64,000 bases of DNA from Channallabes apus (taxonomy: Eukaryota; Chordata; Actinopteri; Siluriformes; Clariidae), in NCBI GenBank assembly GCA_030522415.1, contig CM060106.1, positions 25,188,074 to 25,252,073 of the forward strand. Reading direction: 5' to 3'. This document shows, piece after piece, positions 44,121-55,197 of this stretch (the stretch's first letter is position 1; each line of letters starts with the position of its first letter). A model generated the notes under the pieces. The model was given only the letters and a program-made list of their open reading frames with translations. It had not been told where the DNA came from and did no database searches. A program made the translations under genes and the position numbers.

Positions 44121-45448
44121 CACTGACAAGTGATTTCATTTATTTTATTTGGCCACACAGCTTTTAAATCACAAATTCTTGTTGCATTGTGCATGTGGAA
44201 ATGCTCTTACATTCACTATTCAACAACTCTGATCACATACTGTACAGTATATTATCGTCTCCCTACAACATTTCCCCTTGCAAAGTTGAAGGTTCAGCAC
44301 TGACCTAAAGTTTTTTTTAATATGGTGGACAGCTCCTAACCCAATTCTACACATTGCTTGTTTCAGGGTAAGTTAACATTTCGAAAACTCATCTTTTCCA
44401 TGACTATGGGGCATGTCTAGTAGCATGGTTGTTTAAAAAGTGAGAATCTGGTCGTCTCACTGCATCAGGTAGGGGTAAAGGAAGTGTTGCCAATTGTAAC
44501 ATATTAATCAGTACAGCGGTAATTATTCTATCAAAGACTCTAAATTATTTGATTATTTAAATCAATTTTTTTAAATCTTTTTTTTAATACACACAGTGTA
44601 CATTTGGAAATATTTGGCGCCATCTAGTGTTTTAGTATTCAGATTGTCAGAATACTAAATTGTTTGGGGGGTTTATTACATTTTTTCCCCCTTTTAAATT
44701 AACTACTTAAAATCCAAACATAATGTCTAACTGATATATTGTAATGAAATGTACAAAAGAGTTTGTAATTTGAACAAGGTAGTTAGGAGAGCTGGTTCAG
44801 TGTTGGCTTTAAGCTTGATTTTCTGGAGCTGGTGCTTGAAAGGAGGACCTTAAAAAAATGCTGTCCATCATGCCTAGCACCAGTCACCCTTTTTTATCGA
44901 GCTTGTGTCGAGAAGAGTTTGTTCAGTGACAGACTGAAACTCCTTTGTATGTATGTATGTATGTATGTATGTATGTATGTATGTATGTATCTATCTATCT
45001 ATCTATCTATCTATCTACCTACCTACCTACCTACCTTATTTAACCTGCTATTTTTACTGTGACAGAATGCATGATGTGCGTCCTTAAAGCTGAGAACATA
45101 AAGAATGCACTTCCCCCATTTCTTGTTACTGCACCTACACCTCTTTCTCTTTAATGTTTAGACTGGCATAGGAGATCATGTGATTGAGATGACGGGAGAT
45201 TTCAGGGAGGTGCAGTGCATGGCACCTTGAAAGCTTTATTTCATCTGAAACATAGAATTGGGTTCTGATGTGACAGGACCTGGACTCACCGTGCCATGCA
45301 ACACTGGGGTCGACTCAATTCAATTCAGTAAGTAATTGACATTAATCTGTGAATGGCACTGAGTAAGTGACATCCTTTGGTAGGTGTAATTTACAGATGT
45401 TTGTAAATTGTCATGAAAGAACAATGGGTAACTGTAAAATTAAAAAAT
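44121..45448. other. Intergenic sequence with compound microsatellite
   Basis: About 44825-44945 resembles the 3' end of a LINE (GGACCTTAAAAAAATGCTGT, then GTTTGTTCAGTGACAGACTG) at low confidence. A (TATG)n(TATC)n(TACC)n array follows at about 44946-45037. No gene is seen. Confidence 0.45.
44946..45037. repeat. (TATG)n(TATC)n(TACC)n compound microsatellite
   Basis: Three related tetranucleotide blocks follow one another without interruption. Each differs from the previous one by a single base. Confidence 0.95.
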
Positions 45449-45758
45449 ATATTGTGGCGTAGGCGGGGCGGCGGCTGACGACCGTCATGCTTTGCAGGAG
45501 GTTTGCTATGTGTTCACCCTTTTAGGGACGTTTGTTTGGGTTGGCGGCTTCGACCGATGTTAGTGTGTTAATGCATGTGTGCTTGACCTATAGGTATGTG
45601 CGTGTGTGCTTTCCCTGTGTGTGCTGTGAGAGTGAATGTGCTGCTTATGCTATACAGTGCTGTGTGGTAATAAAATACTCCCAGCCATTGCATTGGGCAG
45701 CAAGCAAGCTCACTCGTCTCTCCAACATCCTTTCCGGCAGTGAAAAACGCTACAATAT
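45449..45758 (+). mobile_element. Solo LTR with 4-bp target duplication
   Basis: A 302-bp unit (45453-45754) begins TGTGGCGTAGGCGG, ends CGCTACA, contains AATAAA near 45670 and is flanked by ATAT on both sides. No internal region remains, as expected after LTR-LTR recombination. The 91-codon frame across it is not a gene. Confidence 0.78.
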
Positions 45759-47594
45759 GTTACATAATTATTCACCTTTGTCCTTAAGACAAATTGAAAA
45801 TAAGTAGAAGTTTGCATGAACTGTCATGTAGAGGTTTGGAACCTCTTGTTAAAGACATTTCTTAGGATTTGCAACAGCAGGTCTGGAACTGCTGAGTAAG
45901 AGAACTTAATTGAACTCTTCAGGTGTTTGATTTTGTAGCACGATTTTTGGCAAGGGGTTTTTTTTTGGAGAAAAAAACTGACTTTGAGCTGACAAGCTCA
46001 TCATAAGTCCAGGGACTTCCCTCCAGAGGGAAAAGCAAGTCAATGGAAGTTCTTGCAAAAGCCTCGTTTAAAGGCAAAACAAGGAAATAGGAAAATTGGA
46101 AAAAAGCCAGGCTCATCCTTTTGCAAATGGTCAGTAAATAGGCTAAAGCCCCAGCAGGACGTGAACGAGGATGGTTGCTTTATTTGTGGCAAAACCCCTC
46201 ACTAGACGAGAGACTGCCCAGAGATGGGGAAACAGCAGAGGAGGATTTCACTGGGGATACTGACGGGGTGGTGAAACTGTGGAGGACAATCTAGAAGGGT
46301 TGGGTGAGTCACAATTTCCTATGCCTTGCAATGAAAAACAATGCTTGAGCTAACTCCACATTCTGATACTGATATAGGAAAAATTTTGATGCCAGTGAAA
46401 TGTGAGACTGAGGCTATACATTTATTGAGAAGGGACTTAATGTGTAAATTTTGGCTTGTCCTTATTACCAGACCAAAAGGCTTGAAGGTCCAATTGAACA
46501 ATCCTGATGAAATTCAATGTCTGAAATATGATCCACAACAACTTTTGTATGTCAACGAGTGGCAACTGTGCACTACTACTATAAATGCAGTAAATCAGAA
46601 ACTCAGAGAACACGTTCTTACTAACCCTTTTAAACATGCATCCTGATCTACACTGCATGGCACACATACACACCTGAGACAACTGATAAAGAATATAAAG
46701 AAGAATGGTTAAGGAGGTTGGAAAAGACTCATTTGGGAACAGAACTATTGTGTTTTAGAGGTACATTTATCTAGAGTGAATGCTAGAAAAGAAAAAACAC
46801 ACCCTTTTAACATGCTTGCTCATCTCCACACATCTCTGTCCATGTGCATTGACAGGTCATGAAAGGACTTGGGTGCCAGAGGCTATTGTGATTGGAAAGT
46901 CACGTTTGACCACACTGAGTTACAATAAAAACACAGGATGCCCAGGACCCTGATCTGGGCATCCTGGGTTTTTATTGTAACTCAATGATCTGAAGGAAAC
47001 ACCCTTTCAGAATCCAAACATGACATCTGCGGTTCTAAGAGGATGTGAAGATGAAATGTAAAATCATTGCACATATCTGTCCTCTGATTTGTATTTGGTC
47101 CATAAACAGATGAAAGATGCCCTGTCAGAGCCCAAGCAGATGGACCTGCACAACCTAAAACCCGGCTACTCTATCGTGGTGAAAGACTTTAGGGGGAAAT
47201 GCTGGAGAGCTAAAAAGAAGCTGAGCTTATTCCAGATTTTGCTGACGATGCCGACCACCGTGAAGGTCCCTGAAAGAGACACATGGATATAGAGATCAAG
47301 AAGGACAAGGAGAAGCAGAGGAATAGAAACCTCCCTTTGGTGACGAAGAAGACTCAATCTTAGGGTGGCCTCAGGATATTACCCAACATTGTATCCTGAG
47401 AAAGAAGCAGATGATAAATGTAGCTAACTAAAGACCATTGTAACTTTCTGCTGGTAATTGTTACTCTTTTGCAAAAGGAGATAGTGAGTGTATGTAACTG
47501 AGACGTCCTGCGCAGGAATAAACTTTAGCTTGAGACTGTTTTATTACATTTCCACCACACCTTCAAGACGCAGGTTTCCAAACTTGGTCATGGG
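45759..47594 (+). mobile_element. Decayed endogenous retrovirus remnant
   Basis: In plus orientation, a gag nucleocapsid knuckle of CX2CX4HX4C pattern (CFICGKTPH, one stop, then DC) lies at about 46175-46215. A protease-to-RT edge follows (text like LLRRDLMCKFWLV at 46410-46460). Then an integrase C-terminal part appears at 47089-47300 (LKPGYSIVVKDFRGKCWRAK, then PTTVKVPERDTWI), typical of gamma/epsilon-like retroviral pol. Most of pol and all of env are missing, and stops and deletions are frequent. No LTR pair is found. A 29-bp-arm hairpin lies between the gag and integrase parts. Confidence 0.68.
46915..46988. repeat. Near-perfect inverted repeat (hairpin)
   Basis: Arms of about 29 bp beginning GAGTTACAATAAAAAC and meeting around GATGCCCAG/CTGGGCATC flank a 9-nt loop. 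There is one mismatch. Confidence 0.9.
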
Positions 47595-48760
47595 TGTCAT
47601 GAATTGTTTGGTGTGGCATAAAACGCAGAGGGTACAGAGGGCTTACAAGTCTTTTAATGATGAAATAAAACAAGCATGAACAAAAGTACTTGGCTTTACT
47701 GCTGGAGCATGTTTCAAACAAAACATTAATCCAATAATAACACAAAGACTAGGGACTAAACATAATAGACTAAACATAGAAGCCTAAACATACCAATATA
47801 CAAAACAGACAAGACAACTAAACTATACCAACTTGGGGACTAAACACACAAGGGACTAAACCTACTAAGCTAGGACTTGGCTAGGCCTACTACCTGTTAT
47901 GCACACTAGCTGCTAAGCTGGATGGTAGCTAAACAGACTAGTTGCTAGACAGTCTAGTAGCCATAGACCCAAAGGATGAACAGACTAGGTACACAACAGA
48001 CTAGGTATGAAACAGACTAAGAACTAAACAGGTTAGAGGCTGAACAGGTTAGAGGCTAAACAGACTAAGATCTAATCAGACTAGGATACTAAACAGACTA
48101 GATATTTCATTCATCGTTTATTCATTCATTCATCTCTATTATCTAGACACATTTTTCTCACATACACATACAAACTTCCAAATATTTTCTTTTCTAAAAA
48201 AAATTATTTCATTTTTGTGAAGCTGCTTTGAGTCAATGACCATTGTTAAAAGCGCTATATAAATAAAATTGAATTGAATTGAAAATGATCTAAGCAAGTT
48301 AGAAATTCAATGGTTAGTAGTTATACAAACTAAACATACCAGAGAGGCTACTCACACACGAGGGTAAAGACACAAGAGGCTAATCCTCCTAGGGGCTAAC
48401 CCCACTAGGGGCTATCCACGCTAGAGGCTAAGCTTATGCTAGGAGACACACAGACAAAGAGACAAACTACAACACATACTAAATCAAAATAGATGTAAAC
48501 TTAACTTAAACAGCTCCATAAAACAAATGCCAACTAAAACTAATCAAAACAAGACAAATGCCCACTTAACAAAACAAATGCTCGACCCAGTTTCCCACAA
48601 CAAAGAACTATTTATAAAGAAACTAATGAGCTACCTCGGTTCAAGTGAGCTCTCTCATCACATGACCGAGGTGTATTTTGGGAAACTGAGTCCAAAAAAA
48701 CAAAAACTACACAAAACAACATTTCGGGCGCCCAGTGCCCTCTAGGGGTGATACCTTACA
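47595..48760 (-). mobile_element. Minus-strand LTR-like unit with internal minisatellite
   Basis: Read on the minus strand it starts TGTAAGGTATCACCCCTAGA at 48760 and ends AATTCATGACA at 47595. The TATA-like TTTATAAATAG is at about 48606-48618. Its first 150 bp follow the same order as the LTR of the element at 42417. The downstream half is a degenerate minisatellite built on AACAGACTAG/GGCTAAAC-like units (about 47750-48105 and 48340-48440). It is interrupted at about 48106-48288 by a LINE tail. The flanks share only ATG, so the target duplication is not proven. Confidence 0.6.
48106..48288 (+). mobile_element. Rex1-like LINE 3' tail
   Basis: GTGAAGCTGCTTTGAGTCAA, then AAAAGCGCTATATAAATAAA and ATTGAATTGAATTGAA, form a 3' terminus common in fish LINEs. 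It interrupts the minisatellite. Confidence 0.65.
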
Positions 48761-48920
48761 ATGAATCACTGTCCACAAGAAATGCCGCAAGCCTCCACCA
48801 GGTTCATGCCATTCGAGGGGCTCTTAGATGTAGCAAAGGAAGCATGGGAGGAACAACTGTCCCTATTTAGATCAGTTATCGAATACATAAAGGATCTACA
48901 GAAACAGATCACCTGAGTGC

Positions 48921-49305
48921 TGTCACGGGTGAACTAACCTGAAGGACCAGAAGACGTAGCTTTAGCGGTTAGCCCAATGTAGCGTGGATGGTGAACCCAA
49001 ACGCGGAGAGAAGCGAGTAGGTAAGATATCCCCGCGATTTAGTATAAGGACTCTCACAAAGGGTGAGCGAGGGAAAAACGCAAATTTAACCCGCGTCCTA
49101 TAAATGCACACACAAATAGCAGAAAGCAATAACCCAAAAGACTGGTGAGTACTCACGGTTTGGAAGATCGCAGCACGAACCGACATGGGCCGAACTCAAT
49201 GACTGAGCGCTCTGCTATGGTTTATTTACTCCTTTTATACTTCATGATTTACGACCACTCTACTTCCGGGTCCTAGTGCCGGTCGTGGATTGAGTGTGTA
49301 TGACA
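48921..49305 (-). repeat. 3' LTR of the chromodomain Ty3 element
   Basis: 385 bp, TG...CA ends. The neighbouring G-run (plus-strand CCCCCCC at 49310-49316) is the polypurine tract. Confidence 0.95.
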
Positions 49306-50600
49306 GTACCCCCCCGTCCAGGACCAGCTCCAGACGGTCCTGGGATGGAGAATACCCTGTGACGGTAGTCCCGAATTAGCTCTGGATTGAGGATGAAACG
49401 TGCAGGTACCCAAGACCGTTCCTCGGGGCCATAGCCCTCCCAGTCAACCAGGTACTGAGTACCTCTGCCCTGAGGGCGCGAGTCGAGGATCCGCCGCACG
49501 GTGTAAGCGGGACCGCCATTAATGATTCGGGGAGGAGGAGTAGGGGGGGTGGGTGTAACCATGGGTGAAGTGATGAAGGGTTTTAGTTGGGATGTGTGGA
49601 ATACGGGGTGGATTCGGAGTGCCGCAGGCAGCTGGAGCCGGTAGGTGACAGGGTTGATTTTGAGGTGGATGCGATATGGTCCAATGAATCTGGGTGACAG
49701 TTTTTTTGATTCGGTGTGTAGATGGAGATTCTTTGTGGACAGCCATACCTTGTCACCTACGTTATACAAACGTTCCCGAGGGTGTCGACGGCGATGTTGA
49801 GCGGCGTAGCGTGTGTTGGCTCGTTGGATGGCTTGGTTCGTCAATGTCCAGAGCCGCCGACACCTGCGGACCAACTGCGGACTTGATGTTCGAACATCGG
49901 AGGTTGGAAACCATGGCATACCTCGAACGGACTGAGATTGGTTGCAGACGAGACGTGTAGGTTGTGTGACAACTCAGCCCATAGGAGGTAGCGAGCCCAG
50001 GAGCGCTGACGATCCGCCACAAAACATCTTAGATAGCGCTCCAGTTGTTGGTTGGTCCGCTCCGTCTGACCATTGGTCTGGGGATGGTACCCAGAAGATA
50101 GGCTGCAGGTGGAATGGATCAGACGTCAGAAGGCCTTCCAGAACCGGGCAGTGAACTGTGGCCCCCTGTCTGAGACGATGTCTTTGGGGAACCCATGCAG
50201 GCGGACTACGTGCTCTAATATCAGTTCTACGGTGTCCTTGGCTGACGGGAGTCCAGTTAGGGCCACCAGGTGCACGGCTTTGGAGAAACGATCGATGATG
50301 GTTAAGACGGTATTTTTCCCTTCGGATTCCGGCAGGCCCATGATGAAATCGACGGCAATGTGCGACCAGGGCCGACGGGGAATCGGAAGTGGCTGAAGTT
50401 CCCCTGGTGTCGGCTGGTTGATGTCCTTTGCCCTGGCGCACACTGGGCACGCCTGGACGTATTATTCGATGTCCCTGGTCATGGAGGGCCACCAGAAGGC
50501 GCGCTGGACAAACTGGATTGTACGCCTGCTACCTGGGTGTCCGGAGAGGAGTGAGGTGTGGCCCCACTGGATGACTTCCTGTCTCATGGGGTAAGGCACG
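49260..50600 (-). pseudogene. Ty3 integrase and chromodomain, frameshifted
   Basis: From high to low coordinates: the histidine-rich zinc-binding start (PGSRRTIQFVQRAFWWPSM, 50470-50530), then the catalytic core at 50126-50443 ([31 protein letters not shown], giving two of the catalytic acidic residues). Frame changes lie between about 49920 and 50130. The frame at 49260-49919 then gives [24 protein letters not shown] and a C-terminal chromodomain ([13 protein letters not shown], then [20 protein letters not shown]). The chromodomain identifies a chromovirus, which reads histone methyl marks to choose targets. Confidence 0.9.
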
Positions 50601-51950
50601 TAGAGACGTCCAGGCGGCGCACCTGCCGGTTCGTTCTCCGTGACCTTTGCCTGGCGGACCCTTGTTTCCAGGTCCCAGCGGAGAGGTGCGATGATTCTGG
50701 ATGATGGGAGGACAGGCGCGGGCTCCGCCCGGGTGACATCCTCTTCATGCTGGCGGGAGAGGGCATCAGCCTTGGTGTTTTTCGAGCCCGGGCGGTATGA
50801 CAGATGGAAATTATAATGTTCAAAAAATAGTGCCCATCGCGCCTGCCTCGGGTTCAGCTGTTTTAAGTTGCAGATCATGGTGAGATTTTGATGATCGGTC
50901 CAGACGATGGCTCTCTGGTGCTCTGGAGCCAGTGACGCCATTCCTCCAAAGCCCACTCTATGGCCAGCAGCTCGCGGTCCCCTACCCCGTATCGCTGCTG
51001 AGTGGTGTCAAATTTTTTGGAGAAAAAACTACAGGGTCTGGTCCTCGCCTGGGAGAGAACAGCCCCAGCGCCCACATCTGAGGCGTCCACCTCCACAACG
51101 AATGGTTGGCTTGAATCTGGGTGAAGAAGAATCGGTGCAGTGGTGAAAAGTCGACAAAGCCTTTAGAAGGCTGAGATGGCGGCAGAGTCTAGAGTGAAAG
51201 GTGAAGGTGAGGGTCGGGTCAGAGTGGTTAGGGGGGCAGCAACCGTACTGTAGTCCCGGATAAAGCGACGATAGAAGTTCGCAAACCCGAGAAACCGTTG
51301 AAGTTGCTTAAGGGTCTTGGGTAGGGGCCAATGACGCACAACTTCGAGTTTCTGCGGGTCCATGGCCACACCCTGGGGCGAGATGACAAAACCCAGGAAC
51401 GTGGTGGAGCGATCGTGAAAAGCGCACTTCTACAACTTACAGTACAGTTGGTGGGGGTGTAATCTCTTTAAAACCGCTCTGACGTGCTGAGTGTGTTCTT
51501 CAAGAGTTCGTGAGTAAATTAAGATGTCGTCCAGGTATGCAAATGCCCACCGCCCTAACATGTCCCGGAGAACGTCATTAATGAAATGTTGGAAAGCGGC
51601 GGAGCCATTGCAAAGGCCAAAGGGTATTACCAGGCTTTCGTAGTGTCCCGTGGGTGTGATGAAGGCCGTCTTCCACTCATCGCCCTCTCTGATGCGCACC
51701 AAGTTGTAGGCGCTCCGCAGGTCCAACTTTGTGAAAATGGTAGCGGCAGAGAGGGCGTCCAGGGCAGAGTTGGTAAGAGGCAAAGAGTGTCGGTTCTTTA
51801 TGGTGATGTTATTTAGCCCCCGATAGTCGACACATGGCCGAAGTTCTCCTCCTTTTTTCTTCACGAAGAGGAACCACGTGGCAGCAGGCGATGAGGAGGG
51901 CCGGATGGTACCTTGGCGAAGGGCATTTGTCACATAGTCTTCCATCATGT
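50601..51950 (-). pseudogene. Ty3 reverse transcriptase and RNase H, frameshifted
   Basis: The frame 51430-51948 holds [38 protein letters not shown] and the YLDDILIYS catalytic motif, then a stop at about 51430. [15 protein letters not shown] (51163-51369) and the RNase H pieces [17 protein letters not shown] and ADALSRQHE follow in other frames. The usual NAPA motif reads NGSA, a likely decay mutation. Confidence 0.9.
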
Positions 51951-52474
51951 GTGGCGCGTCTTCTACAGAAGACCTCAGCCAGGTCTCGGTACATAGTGGG
52001 GATGGCGTTGGTGTCGACGTCGGGGGCCTCGGACTCCCTAGAGCACGTCCCAGCCGAAACCCTCAGGCAAAGTTCGGTACAGGTCGCGCCCCACTGTAGA
52101 ATCCTATTCTGAGTCCAGGAGATGAGAGGGTCGTGTTGGATGAGCCATGGGTGGCCCAGAATGATGGGTGGCGATGATACGGAGGTGAGGTGAAACCAGA
52201 GTTGTTCTCTGTGTTGGTCGATGACTAAGGTGATGGGTTGATGAAAGGGGGTGTCCGTCAAATGATGTGATCCGAATGGGCTGGGATAACGTCTCAATTT
52301 TTACCCCCAATTTTTTGGTGTAAGATGAGTCAATGAAGTTACCCGCTGCCCGATGAATGCGGTATTTCGAACTCGTTTGTGGCCAATTTGGAGGGATACC
52401 TGAACCGTAAGCCGCGTTAGGGTTGTCGATGGTGGTGGAGATCTGAAGACGGCCCAGTGAATCTCTCCCTCCAT
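51951..52474 (-). pseudogene. Ty3 protease region, degenerate
   Basis: AAGNFIDSSYTKKLGV is recognisable, but the catalytic Asp-Ser-Gly before it has been replaced (the local text is RIHRAAG). LGHPWLIQHDPLISW marks the end of the protease. Several frame changes occur. Confidence 0.8.
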
Positions 52475-53471
52475 TCACCGGGGCTGGGCGTTTCCCGGGC
52501 GTAGAGGGCAGATCGCCCGGTGATGGTCCGCGGAACCACAATATGCACACAGACCCTCTTTGAATCGGCGTGTGCGTTCCGATACGGTCAGGGAGGCGCG
52601 TCCTAATTGCATGGGTTCCCCGGCTCCTGTGTCAACCACGGCAGGAGGTGGAGAACCGACATGTCCAGGTGTGGCGTAGGTGGCGGAAGGAGGTGGTCGT
52701 GGGGGGTTGAAGGTGAAGGTAGATGCTGGCGGCAGGGTTCTAGGAGCTGGCTTCGGGCGAGAGAGGAGGCATTGGTTGATCCGCAGGGCCAGTTGGATTA
52801 GCCCCTCCAGTGTAGCGGGGAGCTCTCGCCCGGCTAGTTCATCCTTTATCCTGGAAGCCAACCCCTCGTAGTAGGATGTCCGGAGCGTTGCATCTCCCCA
52901 GGTATTCTGGACGGCGAGCGTGCGAAATTCAGCCGTATAGCGACTCACGGACAATCCTCCCTGCTGCAGGTGATAGAGCTTTGAGTCGGTCTCCACCTCG
53001 CCCGCAGGGTGTTCAAAAGTGAGTTTGAGCTGACGGGTGAATTCGTTGTATGAGTGAGTGGTGTCCGTATCAGCGCGGATAACTGCCGTGGCCCACTCTG
53101 CTGCCTGCCCTGTTAGCAACGAAACGATTAGTGCAATGCGTTGCCGGTCGGTGGAGTACCTGGTGGAATTGAACTCAAATACCAACTCAAGCGCTGTCAA
53201 AAACACACTGCATTTCCCGTCCGTGCCATTCCATTTTTCTGGTAGAGAAAGAAAAACATCAGAAGGAGGGGGGGAGGGGGGATGAGTGCGACCGAGCAGC
53301 CGCGCCATCAACAGCCGCGCGGAGATCCGCGTTCTCCCGCCGGAGCTCAGCGACCTCGCGGCGTAGAGAAGCGAGCTCCCCGGTTAGCTGATTGATTAGC
53401 GCGGCATGCTGATCCACAACACCGCAGAGACGCGCATGATCCGCTGGGTTCACCGCGGAAGGCTCAGTCAT
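52475..53471 (-). pseudogene. Ty3 gag, one frameshift
   Basis: The ATG at 53471 lies two bases after the LTR and inside the primer site. A coiled-coil N terminus (ASLRREVAELRRENADLRAA) runs to about 53280, where the frame changes in a C-rich run. The second frame (52475-53311) gives LTGQAAEWATAVI, RQLKLTFEHP and a zinc knuckle of CX2CX4HX4C form (CAYCGSADHHRAIC). Confidence 0.9.
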
Positions 53472-53473
53472 TC

Positions 53474-53858
53474 TGTCACGGGTGAACTAACCTGAAGGAC
53501 CAGAAGACGTAGCTTTAGCGGTTAGCCCAATGTAGCGTGGATGGTGAACCCAAACGCGGAGAGAAGCGAGTAGGTAGGATATCCCCGCGATTTAGTATAA
53601 GGACTCTCACAAAGGGTGAGCGAGGGAAAAACACAAATTTAACCCGCGTCCTATAAATGCACACACAAATAGCAGAAAGCAATAACCCAAAAGACTGGTG
53701 AGTACTCACGGTTTGGAAGATCGCAGCACGAACCGACATGGGCCGAACTCAATGACTGAGCGCTCTGCTATGGTTTATTTACTCCTTTTATACCTCCGGA
53801 TTTACGAACGCTCTACTTCCGGGTCCTAGTGCCGGTCGTGGATTGAGTGTGCATGACA
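53474..53858 (-). repeat. 5' LTR of the chromodomain Ty3 element
   Basis: 385 bp, same ends as its partner. It contains the TATA box and the R-start segment complementary to the primer site. Confidence 0.95.
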
Positions 53859-55197
53859 AGTGCTTCCCATCGTGCCCGAGCATATGGAAAAAGCACAAGC
53901 AGATTAGCGCTGCGTATATGATCTTTTCCTGCCCAATGCCAGCTGCAAATTCCTTGGTAGGTTGCAAGGACCCTACACCGTCGTCGAATGCGATGGACCA
54001 GTGAACTACCATCTGCAGCAGCCCGGTAAGCAAAAGTGCACTGAGTTATATGACATCAATTTGCTTAAACGGTGGATAGAGTTGCTGCCACGTGTTTCAG
54101 CTCTCGCTACACTCTCTCACACAGGTCAAGCCCAGGTGCAGCGCAGTGAGGATTTAACAGCAGCCCAACATCAGGAACTGAGAGAAATAATTGACCAGCA
54201 CTTTACCACAGCGTCACTTGGAGACCCACAACTGGGAAGATTTTTTTTTCTTGGGTTATAATTACTCCTTGTATTCAAGAAACAGATGCGTCTTGAGTCG
54301 TCGTTTAAAGATTCCGCTGAACGGACATCTAGAGGAAGTTCCATGTTGGGCACCACTGTAACAAACCTGCTACTATTATTAAAACAATAACTAGCCATTA
54401 ACAGAAATTAGTGTGAGACCAGCAGCTTCGAGGAGTGAGAATACCTGTCGGAGATGGTTAAGGTGAGAAATGGTATCCTTTGAGATGAAAACAATGTCAT
54501 CTATATAGACAAAACAATACTTTCCTATAGCTTCTTCTAAAACAGAGGTCATGAGTCTTTGAAAAGTTGCTCCTGCGTTCTTTTGGCCAAAGGGAAGACA
54601 GAGGAACTCGTGTTGGTTGTTCTTGGGACCTGGGGCATAGGGAAGCCGTCCAATGGTTTTTCTTACTGTTGAGGGCTCTAATGTCCACACAAAAATGGGT
54701 CCCACCATCTTTTTTCCCCATGAGTACGGCAGGGGAAGCCCATGGCGAGGTAGATGGTCTGATGATACCCGCTTCCAGAATCTTGGCGATCTCTTCCTCT
54801 ACTACCTGTTGTTTGTGGACCGGTATAGGATAAGCCTTTTTCCTGACTGGTCTTTCGTCGGTGGTGTACATACAGTATGGTGGGTTAAGGCCTTGGTATG
54901 GCCAATTCGGTCAGTGCACACTGCCGGCCATTCTAATAATTATTCCTGTAACTGATGTTTATGTTCTCCTGACAGAGAGGCATTGCTGACCAGGCTGGAG
55001 ATGATGAATTCGGCAGCATCTGACAATTGAGGTAATGGATTAGCTACATAAAGTGAGACTTGGCCGTGAGTGGATGTACATAGTGGGAAGTATTCACCGT
55101 CTCTTCCCGGGATAATGTAGGAACCAGGCCTGGACTGGCCATAGGGCATACCGGGCAATGCCCAGTGGACTGATGCACATTTTTGGGCCGGGGCTGT

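Larger units (their letters stand above)
48916..53863 (-). mobile_element. Chromodomain Ty3 (sushi-like) retrotransposon, nearly full length
   Basis: Two 385-bp LTRs (48921-49305 and 53474-53858) differ by about eight substitutions. The flanking AGTGC is at 48916-48920 and 53859-53863. Read on the minus strand the order is LTR, gag with zinc knuckle, protease, reverse transcriptase, RNase H, integrase, chromodomain, polypurine tract, LTR. TATAAAA lies at 53792-53786. About 25-30 nt further, GCTCAGTCATT (53761-53751) is an 11-nt perfect complement of AATGACTGAGC immediately after the LTR (53472-53462). This is the Tf1/sushi self-priming signature. Several frameshifts and stops break the coding frames. 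Confidence 0.95.
48761..54262 (+). mobile_element. Old Ty3/gypsy integrase fragment split by a younger Ty3 element
   Basis: The left piece (48761-48920) reads MPQASTRFMPFEGLLDVAKE, then AWEEQLSLFRSVIEYI. The right piece (53864-54262) continues PIVPEHMEKAQA, then GPYTVVECDGPVNYHLQQPG and ELYDINLLKRWIELL. Together they are the integrase C-terminal part of a fish Ty3 pol, with several stops. The younger element at 48921-53858 lies between them, flanked by AGTGC. Confidence 0.83.

Noticed and set aside
45532..45807. 91-codon frame
   Set aside because: It runs across the solo LTR and its flank with no domain.
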